From: JBCCGE01 sp039029455
GTDB taxonomy: Bacteria; Pseudomonadota; Gammaproteobacteria; Arenicellales; Poriferihabitantaceae
Assembly (NCBI GenBank): GCA_039029455.1
Contig: JBCCGE010000088.1
Coordinates: 1-13,364, forward strand
Length of the DNA: 13,364 bases
Direction of reading: 5' to 3'
Shown in pieces: positions 6,921-13,185 of the stretch. Position numbers and translations under genes: made by a program. Positions within the stretch are counted from its first letter, which is position 1; every line of letters starts with the position of its first letter. The notes under the pieces were generated by a model, which had not been told where the DNA came from, searched no databases, and saw nothing but the letters and a program-made list of their open reading frames with translations.

Positions 6921-7205
6921 TGGTTTTTTGGCGGCTTTGTAAACGATACCGATACGACCGATCATGCTGACGTTGTGTGCATTTGCCTGCTGGCACGCAT
7001 CGTTAAGCAGTAACGATCGGTCTGATTTTTCGATTCCGGGTAGTTTGATCTTGATAAGCTCGTGATGTGCCAGTGCGATGTTCAGCTCATCGATCAGTGA
7101 GTCCGTGATACCTTTATTACCGATCGCAACAACCGGATTCAGATTGTGTGCCGCGGCTTTGAGATGACGTTTCTGTCGATTGGTTAATTCAATTCTATCG
7201 CTCAT
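6900..7205 (-). CDS. yhbY: Ribosome assembly RNA-binding protein YhbY (CRM domain)
   Basis: 101 residues (E. coli YhbY about 97), a single CRS1-YhbY (CRM) domain similar in fold to a KH-like module. It associates with pre-50S particles and assists large-subunit assembly. Conserved features are LTNRQKRHLKAAAH at the start, the GNKG loop (the GxxG RNA-binding motif) after NPVVAI, ALAHHELIKIKLPG, and the ending GRIGIVYKAAKKPKITLPE. It is divergent from rlmE with only 45 bp between the starts, as neighbours in E. coli but with the yhbY strand inverted. There is no Shine-Dalgarno before its ATG; instead TACAAT sits where a -10 would place +1 on the ATG. Confidence 0.95.
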   Translation of the reverse strand: MSDRIELTNRQKRHLKAAAHNLNPVVAIGNKGITDSLIDELNIALAHHELIKIKLPGIEKSDRSLLLNDACQQANAHNVSMIGRIGIVYKAAKKPKITLPE

Positions 7206-7211
7206 CGTTGG

Positions 7212-7217
7212 ATTGTA
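7212..7217 (-). promoter_or_regulatory. Candidate -10 box of yhbY (leaderless spacing)
   Basis: On the minus strand TACAAT (five of six matches to TATAAT) ends six bases before the ATG, so the expected +1 is the A of the start codon at 7205. No good -35 is seen 16-18 bp upstream. The absence of a ribosome binding site fits leaderless translation. Confidence 0.35.
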
Positions 7218-7250
7218 CCTTCACCGGTCTAAAAATGAGTACTTGCAAAT

Positions 7251-7877
7251 ATGGCAAAAAGTAAGCGTGCCAAAAAATCCAGTGCATGGGCTGATCGGCA
7301 GAACCGGGACGAGTTTGTGCAAAAAGCCCGTAAACAGGGTTACCGGGCACGTGCGGCATTCAAACTCGAACAAATTGACAAAAAATATCGCTTGATCCGA
7401 TCCAATTGTGTTGTTGTTGATCTCGGCAGTTCACCCGGAAGCTGGTCGCAGTACGTTGCAGACAAAGTAGGTTCAACGGGTGAAATCTTCGCGGTGGATT
7501 TGATCGAAATGCCGGATATTGAGAACGTTTCGTTTATTCATGGAGATTTCACGGATCAGGAAACCGTTATGGCACTGATTTCCGAGCTTGATGGACGACA
7601 GGTCGATCTTGTTTTATCTGATATGGCCCCCAATATCACTGGTATAGCAAGCGCGGATCAGGCGAAATGCGAGCTGATTCTGCACAGTATTTTAGGCTTT
7701 TGTGAAAAGGCGCTCAGACCGGGAGGTACGCTTCTGTTCAAACTTTTTGAGGGCGAAGCGTCTAATACTGCTCGGCGCGAGTTGAAAACCAGGTTTGATG
7801 CCTCTCAGGTGATCAAACCCGATGCGTCTCGGTCTCGGTCAAAAGAAATTTATTTTCTGGCTCGAGCATTTCGCTAG
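7251..7877 (+). CDS. rlmE: 23S rRNA 2'-O-ribose U2552 methyltransferase
   Basis: 208 residues (E. coli RlmE/FtsJ 209). It transfers methyl from S-adenosylmethionine to the 2'-OH of U2552 in the A-loop of 23S rRNA, a late step in 50S maturation. The SAM-binding motif VVDLGSSPGSWSQ (about residues 55-67) and the acidic AVDL strand end are clear. The catalytic tetrad Lys38, Asp124, Lys164 and Glu199 falls on exactly the E. coli residue numbers, inside AFKLEQ, SDMAPN, LFKLFEG and SRSKEIYF. The start is chosen by this numbering and the basic N-terminus. No strong Shine-Dalgarno. A weak promoter could lie at 7208-7235 (TTGGAT, 16 bp, TAAAAA). The order rlmE-ftsH is conserved from E. coli. Confidence 0.97.
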   Translation: MAKSKRAKKSSAWADRQNRDEFVQKARKQGYRARAAFKLEQIDKKYRLIRSNCVVVDLGSSPGSWSQYVADKVGSTGEIFAVDLIEMPDIENVSFIHGDFTDQETVMALISELDGRQVDLVLSDMAPNITGIASADQAKCELILHSILGFCEKALRPGGTLLFKLFEGEASNTARRELKTRFDASQVIKPDASRSRSKEIYFLARAFR

Positions 7878-7930
7878 AAATTCTGCATATTGTTGCGTCT
7901 GGAAATCCGTTTTTTCGAGAAGAAAACCGG

Positions 7931-7936
7931 TATAGT
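7931..7936 (+). promoter_or_regulatory. Candidate -10 box for ftsH
   Basis: TATAGT matches TATAAT at five of six bases and lies 66 bp before the ftsH start, within the 124-bp rlmE-ftsH gap. The -35 region is only a T-rich run (7910-7915). Nothing matching the E. coli heat-shock sigma-32 consensus (CTTGAA with CCCCAT) is seen, although ftsH is a heat-shock gene there. Confidence 0.4.
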
Positions 7937-7948
7937 GAACAACCTTAG

Positions 7949-7971
7949 GGGTAAGTTTTGAAAACACACCC
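7949..7971 (+). promoter_or_regulatory. 23-bp near-palindrome in the ftsH leader
   Basis: GGGT-aa-GTTTT-G-AAAAC-ac-ACCC is symmetric about G7960, with nine of eleven positions in each arm complementary. It begins about 6 bases after the predicted transcription start and ends 18 bases before the ribosome binding site. Symmetry of this size near a promoter suggests a dimeric repressor site; as RNA it would fold only after opening the centre. No known operator is recognised. Confidence 0.4.
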
Positions 7972-8001
7972 TGAAAGATCAAATTCTTTGGAGTAGTTAT
8001 T

Positions 8002-9930
8002 GTGCCAAATATGACAAAAAACATCCTGTTGTGGCTGGTTATCGCAATGGTATTGATGTCTGTGTTCAACAACTTTACGGGCGAGAGTGGCACAAACAGG
8101 AATGAAATTGATTATTCCACATTTCTTAGCCATGTCGAGTCAGGGAACATTCGCTCGGTGGAGATTTCGGGAGACAATATCAGAGGTCGGACGCACAGCG
8201 ATGAGTCGTTTACCACCTTTGCACCAAACGATCCAAAACTGATCGATGACCTGTACTCTAACGGAGTCAAGATAATTGCCAAGCAGGAGGAAGGAACCCC
8301 CTTGCTGGTGAGCCTCCTGATCAGCTCATTTCCGATTCTGCTGCTTATCGGCGTCTGGATATTTTTTATGCGGCAGATGCAGGGAGGCGGACGCGGTGGT
8401 GCTCTCAGCTTTGGAAAAAGTAAGGCACGCATGCTGACTGAAGACAAGAATCACATCACCTTTGATGACGTTGCCGGTGTGGACGAAGCCAAGGAAGAGG
8501 TCGGCGAACTGGTTGAATTTCTGCGTGATCCCTCGCGGTTCCAGAAACTGGGAGGACGAATTCCGCGAGGCGTTCTGATGACGGGAAGCCCCGGGACCGG
8601 TAAGACCCTCCTTGCAAAAGCCATTGCCGGTGAAGCAAAGGTGCCGTTTTTTACGATCTCGGGTTCGGATTTCGTCGAGATGTTTGTCGGGGTCGGTGCG
8701 TCCCGCGTACGCGACATGTTCGATCAGGCGAAAAAGCACGCGCCATGTATTATTTTCATCGATGAAATTGACGCCGTCGGTCGACAGCGAGGTGCCGGAC
8801 TTGGCGGCGGTCACGACGAACGGGAACAGACCCTGAATCAGCTTCTGGTTGAAATGGACGGGTTTGAAGCCGGAGAAGGCGTAATCGTTATTGCGGCAAC
8901 AAACCGCCCTGATGTTCTCGATCCGGCGTTGCTGCGGCCCGGGAGATTCGACCGGCAGGTGAACGTACCCTTACCGGACATCCGGGGGCGAGAAGGTATT
9001 CTGAAAGTGCATATGCGCAAAGTCCCGATTGCAGATGATATCGACCCTTCAGTGATCGCACGAGGCACCCCCGGTTTTTCAGGTGCAGATCTGGCCAATC
9101 TTGTGAATGAAGCCGCGCTGTTTGCTGCCCGTCAGGGCAAAAAGCTGGTCAGCATGGCTGAATTCGAACAGGCAAAGGACAAGGTTCTGATGGGCGTTGA
9201 GCGACGTTCTATCGTGATGCCCGAAGAAGAGCGGCAGAATACGGCCTATCACGAATCAGGTCATACAGTTGTTGCTGCTGTGCTCGACGAACACACCGAT
9301 CCACTTCACAAAGTGACGATTATTCCTCGAGGTCGAGCTCTGGGTGTGACGATGCAGCTACCGCTGGAGGATCGCTACAGCCACAATCGAGAATATCTTC
9401 TCGCACGTATCGCTGTTTTGATGGGCGGGCGCATTGCGGAGGAGGTTTTTATGGACCAGATGACTACCGGTGCGTCCAACGATTTTGAGCAGGCCACGCA
9501 AATGGCCCAAAACATGGTGGCACGATGGGGCATGAGCGACTTGCTTGGGCCCAGAGTGTATGGTGAGAACCAGAGTGAGGTTTTTCTTGGAAGGGAAATG
9601 TCAACGCAGCGAAACGTCAGTCCTGAAACTGCGGAACGCGTCGAAAAAGAAATTAGTCGCATCATTCAGGAGCAGTATGATCGCGCACGCCGCATCATTG
9701 AGGAGCACGAGGACAAGATGCACATCATGGCCAATGCTCTGCTCGAATGGGAAACATTGGACGCAGGGCAGGTTGGACAGATTATGCGCGGTGAGGATCC
9801 GTCCCCGCCTGCTGAAAACAATGACAGCCCTTACGGGGGTAGTGGGAAGGCTCAGTCCAAAGACCCTGACGATGCGCCCACACTGGACGAGTCTGATCTG
9901 GATTTCCCTGACGAACCCACTTCAGCATAG
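8002..9930 (+). CDS. ftsH: ATP-dependent zinc metalloprotease FtsH
   Basis: 642 residues (E. coli 644), a membrane-anchored AAA+ protease that degrades unassembled SecY, LpxC and other substrates in E. coli. Two transmembrane segments (about residues 6-24 and 100-124) flank a periplasmic domain. The AAA module has Walker A GSPGTGKT (195-202), Walker B IIFIDE (250-255) and the arginine-finger region NRPDVLDPALLRPGRFDR. The protease domain has zinc ligands His417 and His421 in HESGH and Asp494 in ASNDFEQ. Serine replaces the usual second residue of GPPGTGKT, while the catalytic Lys201 is kept. The C-terminal tail is acidic. GTG is taken as start because GGAG (7990-7993) lies 8 bases before it; the ATG three codons on is too far. 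folP, next in E. coli, is absent. Confidence 0.98.
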   Translation: MPNMTKNILLWLVIAMVLMSVFNNFTGESGTNRNEIDYSTFLSHVESGNIRSVEISGDNIRGRTHSDESFTTFAPNDPKLIDDLYSNGVKIIAKQEEGTPLLVSLLISSFPILLLIGVWIFFMRQMQGGGRGGALSFGKSKARMLTEDKNHITFDDVAGVDEAKEEVGELVEFLRDPSRFQKLGGRIPRGVLMTGSPGTGKTLLAKAIAGEAKVPFFTISGSDFVEMFVGVGASRVRDMFDQAKKHAPCIIFIDEIDAVGRQRGAGLGGGHDEREQTLNQLLVEMDGFEAGEGVIVIAATNRPDVLDPALLRPGRFDRQVNVPLPDIRGREGILKVHMRKVPIADDIDPSVIARGTPGFSGADLANLVNEAALFAARQGKKLVSMAEFEQAKDKVLMGVERRSIVMPEEERQNTAYHESGHTVVAAVLDEHTDPLHKVTIIPRGRALGVTMQLPLEDRYSHNREYLLARIAVLMGGRIAEEVFMDQMTTGASNDFEQATQMAQNMVARWGMSDLLGPRVYGENQSEVFLGREMSTQRNVSPETAERVEKEISRIIQEQYDRARRIIEEHEDKMHIMANALLEWETLDAGQVGQIMRGEDPSPPAENNDSPYGGSGKAQSKDPDDAPTLDESDLDFPDEPTSA

Positions 9931-10075
9931 CCCGAAACGTCATATCTCTGACTGAAGCGATCGGACTTGACTCACACCTGAGTTAATCAGCATCTGGAAG
10001 TGGCGAGCCCTAATAGTCTGTTCCGGATTAATTTGTTTTCAGCCTGTTTCCGCGTCTCGTCCATTGTCGCCTGAC

Positions 10076-10092
10076 TGCTGATAAAATCAGCA
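10076..10092 (+). promoter_or_regulatory. Palindromic extended -10 promoter abutting glmM
   Basis: TGCTGAT-AAA-ATCAGCA is a perfect 7-bp inverted repeat that ends two bases before the glmM ATG. It contains TG-A-TAAAAT (10079-10087), an extended -10 element with five of six matches in the hexamer, which can work without a -35. The last T of the hexamer is seven bases from the A of the ATG, so the predicted +1 is the start codon itself. No Shine-Dalgarno is present. Confidence 0.45.
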
Positions 10093-10093
10093 T

Positions 10094-11449
10094 ATGGCGC
10101 ACTCTCTGTTTGGTACCGACGGCGTTCGAGGCCGTTTTGGAAAAGAACCCATAACCCCGGATACGATCCTGAAGCTGGGCTGGGCAGCAGGAACCGTATT
10201 ACAAGAAGAGGGGCATGACGCTCACGTTCTGATCGGTAAGGATACCCGTGTTTCAGGATACATACTGGAGTCAGCGCTGGAAGCTGGCATCGCTGCCGCA
10301 GGACTGCCGGTGACGCTTTTGGGTCCTTTACCCACACCGGGCATTGCGCATTTGACCCGCACCACCCGCGCAAGTGCGGGGCTCGTCATCAGCGCGTCAC
10401 ACAATCCCTTCGATGACAACGGCGTCAAAATTTTCTCGCACGAAGGAACCAAGCTATCCGACAGACTGGTTGCCGCTATCGATGATCGGATGATGCGGTC
10501 GATAGAATGCGTGCCGTCGAATCGGCTGGGAAAAGTCAGTCGGTTGACAGACGCCAAGGGTCGGTACATCGAGTTTTGCAAAAGCACGTTCCCGGACTCT
10601 TTGTCGTTGTCATCACTCAGGATAGTGGTTGACTGCGCCAACGGTGCTGCGTACGAGGTTGCCCCCAGAGTGCTCAACGAATTGGGTGCAGAGGTGATTG
10701 CGATTGCAAATCAGCCCGATGGATACAATATCAACGATGGCTGTGGTTCCACGCATCTCGAAATGCTTCAGGCGCGTGTCGTTGAGGAGTCGGCTGATAT
10801 TGGCATTGCTCTGGATGGTGATGCTGATCGTGTATTGTTTGTGGATCACAAAGGTGCGATTGTTGATGGTGACCAGATTCTGTACGTGCTGGCAAGGCAT
10901 CGGCATGCAGATGCGCATCTTGAGGGGGGCGTGGTGGGGACCATTATGTCCAATCTTGGATTGGAACAGGGGCTCGCGGAGATGGGTATTCCATTCGAAC
11001 GCGCCAAGGTTGGCGATCGATATGTCCATGAGCTTCTGACCAAAAATCAATGGCAGCTCGGTGGTGAGGCCTCAGGGCATACCATCTGTATCGACAAGTC
11101 AACGACAGGAGACGGAATTATCGCTGCATTGGAAGTGCTGAAAACGATGCTGGAAAGTAAGAGCAGTCTTTCTGACCTGACTCGGGACATGAAGATTTAC
11201 CCGCAGAAGATGATCAACGTGAAAGTCACTTCGGGTGCAAGCGATCAGATTGTCACTCACCCGAGCGTCGTCGAGGCGCTCGAGCAGGCAGATCGAAGTC
11301 TGAATGGGCACGGGCGTGTTGTGCTGCGACCGTCCGGGACTGAACCGCTAGTTCGTGTAATGGTAGAGGGACGCGATAATGCCGAGGTTGACCGTTTGAC
11401 CAGCCAACTGGCTACAGTGGTTGAAAGTGTAAGTCGAAATCCAGTCTAG
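10094..11449 (+). CDS. glmM: Phosphoglucosamine mutase GlmM
   Basis: 451 residues (E. coli 445). It interconverts glucosamine-6-phosphate and glucosamine-1-phosphate, supplying UDP-N-acetylglucosamine for peptidoglycan and lipopolysaccharide in the cytoplasm. The four-domain alpha-D-phosphohexomutase layout is complete. FGTDGVRGRFG opens domain 1. The phosphoserine loop ISASHNPFDDNG has catalytic Ser102, the same number as E. coli. The metal loop DGDADR carries Asp241, Asp243 and Asp245. The sugar loop is GGEASGH, and the phosphate-binding loop RPSGTEPLVRVMVEG lies in domain 4. The start is set by the conserved FGTDG. It lies 163 bp after ftsH, in the same direction but without folP, and may have its own promoter directly at the ATG. 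Confidence 0.98.
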   Translation: MAHSLFGTDGVRGRFGKEPITPDTILKLGWAAGTVLQEEGHDAHVLIGKDTRVSGYILESALEAGIAAAGLPVTLLGPLPTPGIAHLTRTTRASAGLVISASHNPFDDNGVKIFSHEGTKLSDRLVAAIDDRMMRSIECVPSNRLGKVSRLTDAKGRYIEFCKSTFPDSLSLSSLRIVVDCANGAAYEVAPRVLNELGAEVIAIANQPDGYNINDGCGSTHLEMLQARVVEESADIGIALDGDADRVLFVDHKGAIVDGDQILYVLARHRHADAHLEGGVVGTIMSNLGLEQGLAEMGIPFERAKVGDRYVHELLTKNQWQLGGEASGHTICIDKSTTGDGIIAALEVLKTMLESKSSLSDLTRDMKIYPQKMINVKVTSGASDQIVTHPSVVEALEQADRSLNGHGRVVLRPSGTEPLVRVMVEGRDNAEVDRLTSQLATVVESVSRNPV

Positions 11450-11465
11450 TGCAGACGCGCTGCAC
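11449..11465 (+). other. Stem-loop at the glmM stop codon
   Basis: GTGCAG and CTGCAC form a perfect 6-bp stem with a five-base loop, starting on the last base of the glmM TAG. No T-run follows, so it is not a standard terminator; it may protect the 3' end of the mRNA or mark a Rho-dependent end. Confidence 0.35.
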
Positions 11466-11589
11466 CTAATTCTCCGGTTGTAATGTTTTCAGTTTTCCTG
11501 CTTGCAATCAAACAATTGCAAAACCATCCGGAATTAAAGCCAGCGTCTTCTCTGATCCGCTAGCTCTCAGGATGCGGTTAGATCGCTGT

Positions 11590-11609
11590 CCTGATTTGTG
11601 CGAATCAGG
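11590..11609. other. Inverted repeat in the glmM-bcp convergent gap
   Basis: CCTGATT and AATCAGG are perfect 7-bp arms around TGTGCG. It lies 46 bp after the bcp stop on the minus strand and 140 bp after glmM. There is no T-run on either side. It might act as a 3' stability structure for either transcript. Confidence 0.3.
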
Positions 11610-11654
11610 TATTCAAGTTGTTTGGCAGCTTTTCAGGCCGGTGGTTCGGTGTGA

Positions 11655-12131
11655 CTATGCTGACGTATGTGCTTCGAGAAATTCGATGACTTTTCCAGGA
11701 TGGTCCGCAGCTTTCGGCACTTTTTTCCAGTGCTTAATAACTTTTCCCTTGGGGTCAACAATTGTTGTTGATCGGATGACACCGGTCATTTTTTTGCCGT
11801 ACATCATTTTTTCGCCCCACGCACCGTATTTTTCCATGACCTTCTTGTCGGGATCCGACAACAACGTAAAGGGCAATCCAAATTTCTCGATAAATTTTGT
11901 GTGCGACTCAGCACCATCCGGTGATATACCCAGTACTTTCGCATTAAGCTTTTCAAGCGACTTGATGTTGTCGCGGAAACCGCAGGCCTCCTTGGTGCAC
12001 CCCGGCGTATCATCTTTAGGATAAAAATAAACCACCACGAATTTGCCTTTAAGCGAACTCAAAGAGACCTTCTCTCCGTTCTGGTCTTTGAGTGTAAACG
12101 CGGGTGCGGCTTTGCCTTCTTCTATTGCCAT
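11655..12131 (-). CDS. bcp: Thioredoxin-dependent peroxiredoxin Bcp/PrxQ
   Basis: 158 residues (E. coli Bcp 156). This thiol peroxidase reduces hydrogen and organic peroxides and is itself reduced by thioredoxin. The active-site region YFYPKDDTPGCTKEACGFRD carries the peroxidatic Cys45 and resolving Cys50, five residues apart as in the two-cysteine PrxQ class and at E. coli positions. The catalytic Thr42 and the later Arg in GVIRSTTIVD are present. No signal peptide, so it is cytoplasmic. It lies 47 bp after the bactofilin gene on the same strand, so the two may share a transcript. It is convergent with glmM. Confidence 0.96.
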   Translation of the reverse strand: MAIEEGKAAPAFTLKDQNGEKVSLSSLKGKFVVVYFYPKDDTPGCTKEACGFRDNIKSLEKLNAKVLGISPDGAESHTKFIEKFGLPFTLLSDPDKKVMEKYGAWGEKMMYGKKMTGVIRSTTIVDPKGKVIKHWKKVPKAADHPGKVIEFLEAHTSA

Positions 12132-12178
12132 GGTCTGTCTTGTGGTTCAGTAATTTGAGGTAGGGAATTTCGTATGAT

Positions 12179-12631
12179 TTACAATTTACGGACTTCGTTA
12201 GACGCATTGCCGTTATTGGGATCCGGCCGTCCCGGGAACGGTTTTGATGCGCCGGCAAGCTTGCTTGCAGCAGATCTTCCCTCGATTGGAGTGGCTGGCT
12301 TCTCTTCCATATCGACCGAACCTTTGAACTGACATCCGTCGTTCAGCACCACGCGCGGGGCTCTGATATCGCCAATAACTCGTCCAGTGGGAGTAATGGT
12401 GACCTGCTCACTGCCTCTGAGTTCGCCTTTAACCTCTCCCTCAACACTGATGTTTTTGGCTGTGACGTTGGCGTTGACCTTGCCTTGTTCGCCGACGACT
12501 ACGTTGTTCTCCCTGAAGTCGATAGTGCCCTCGACGCTGCCATTTATGACAAGATTTTCCTTGCCGCTCACGTCACCGGTAATTTTTATTGATGCGCCTA
12601 TGGTGGCATTGGATTCTGAAGATTTATTCAT
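12179..12631 (-). CDS. Bactofilin (polymer-forming cytoskeletal protein)
   Basis: 150 residues, a DUF583/bactofilin protein that should self-assemble into filaments without nucleotide, often at the membrane to organise envelope enzymes. A short disordered N-terminus (about 1-10) precedes a right-handed beta-helix core (about 11-112) with repeating hydrophobic/Gly-Val rungs: IKITGDVSG, LVINGSVEG, ENNVVVGEQGKVNANV, ISVEGEVKG, VTITPTGRVIGDI. It ends with the family-typical RAPRVVLNDGCQFKGSVDM. The Pro, Ala, Gly and Lys-rich tail (about 113-150) is likely unstructured. The start is the only ATG upstream of the core; no strong Shine-Dalgarno precedes it. No peptidase or PBP partner gene is adjacent; the next gene downstream is bcp. 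Confidence 0.93.
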   Translation of the reverse strand: MNKSSESNATIGASIKITGDVSGKENLVINGSVEGTIDFRENNVVVGEQGKVNANVTAKNISVEGEVKGELRGSEQVTITPTGRVIGDIRAPRVVLNDGCQFKGSVDMEEKPATPIEGRSAASKLAGASKPFPGRPDPNNGNASNEVRKL

Positions 12632-13098
12632 GTCTGGTATTGATTCGATTCTGGATCGGGTATTGGATCCACACTAAATGTTAAATGCCTGTCGACCGTA
12701 TCGAAGGCCCGGTTGGCGTCCACGCAAAAGTTCATCCCTCAAGTTACCGGCAATCATCCATTGTACCGGGAGGACGATTTGTGACCGTTCTTGCAGAGAA
12801 TTGGTATTGTCTCGACCGGAACCAAGTTTAGTCGTCGCGAGCCATTCTCCAAATCGTCTCCAATAGGCTACAGCTACGGACTGCGCCCCCTGAAAACGCT
12901 ATTCTAGCGCGACGTCATTGCAATGGGCATGTAATCTGGTGTGGATACCATGACCATCTGGTAATCCATACGATAGAAACGAATCAACTGACAGCCCCGC
13001 CGCGGGCCGGTTTGACAGTGCTGGAACCACTGCCAATTACACTCACTGCGGTCAGCCCGATACCGTGTTTGGGTCGTATCAAATTGACCGTAAATGAG
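12632..13098. other. Gene-free stretch between bactofilin and tRNA-Leu
   Basis: This 467-bp stretch holds no gene that I can support. On the minus strand there is a 74-codon stop-free frame (12677-12898) of protein-like composition, but its first ATG is codon 49 and no start precedes it. A short palindrome with a TAGAAT box (12897-12909) lies just upstream of it. The part next to the tRNA is open in one minus-strand frame only because the tRNA happens to lack stops in that frame. It could include a long bactofilin leader or gene remnants. Confidence 0.4.
12897..12909 (-). promoter_or_regulatory. Palindromic TAGAAT element upstream of bactofilin
   Basis: On the minus strand CGCTA-GAA-TAGCG is a perfect 5-bp inverted repeat containing TAGAAT, five of six matches to the -10 box, 266 bp before the bactofilin ATG. 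The stem is followed by TTTT on the minus strand, so a small terminator for the upstream tRNA transcript is an equal reading. No good -35 is visible. Confidence 0.22.
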
Positions 13099-13185
13099 TG
13101 GTACCGAGGGTCGGACTCGAACCGACACTGAGTTGCCCCAATTGGATTTTGAATCCAACGCGTCTACCAATTTCGCCACCCCGGC
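13099..13185 (-). tRNA. tRNA-Leu (anticodon CAA)
   Basis: An 87-base class II tRNA read on the minus strand. The acceptor arms GCCGGGG and CCTCGGT pair (with two G-U pairs, including position 1). The D-arm segment TGGCGAAATTGGTAGACGC is typical of leucine tRNAs. The anticodon stem TTGGA/TCCAA encloses TTCAAAA, giving anticodon CAA for UUG codons. A long variable arm (TGGG-GCAA-CTCA stem) and the T-arm GTCGG-TTCGAGT-CCGAC follow, and the 3' CCA is encoded. The closest E. coli match from memory is leuX, not the leuU (GAG) that lies downstream of glmM-secG there. No clear promoter could be defined upstream. Confidence 0.96.

Noticed and set aside
7878..8001. Sigma-32 heat-shock promoter or CIRCE element before ftsH
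   Set aside because: Neither CTTGAA with CCCCAT spacing nor the TTAGCACTC repeat is present.
7839..8093. 84-codon minus-strand frame over the rlmE-ftsH gap
   Set aside because: It overlaps the starts and ends of two well-supported genes and the ftsH promoter region, with no ribosome binding site or known family.
9985..10093. AATCAGCAT direct repeat exactly 100 bp apart
   Set aside because: A 9-base repeat in AT-balanced sequence is weak, and the second copy is explained as half of the glmM palindrome; noted only as part of the folP gap.
11572..12024. 150-codon plus-strand frame
   Set aside because: It is the antisense shadow of bcp, whose peroxiredoxin motifs on the minus strand are unambiguous.
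12387..12677. 96-codon plus-strand frame
   Set aside because: Shadow of the bactofilin gene; its low-complexity Leu/Ser/Thr-rich composition is what antisense of a beta-helix repeat protein gives.
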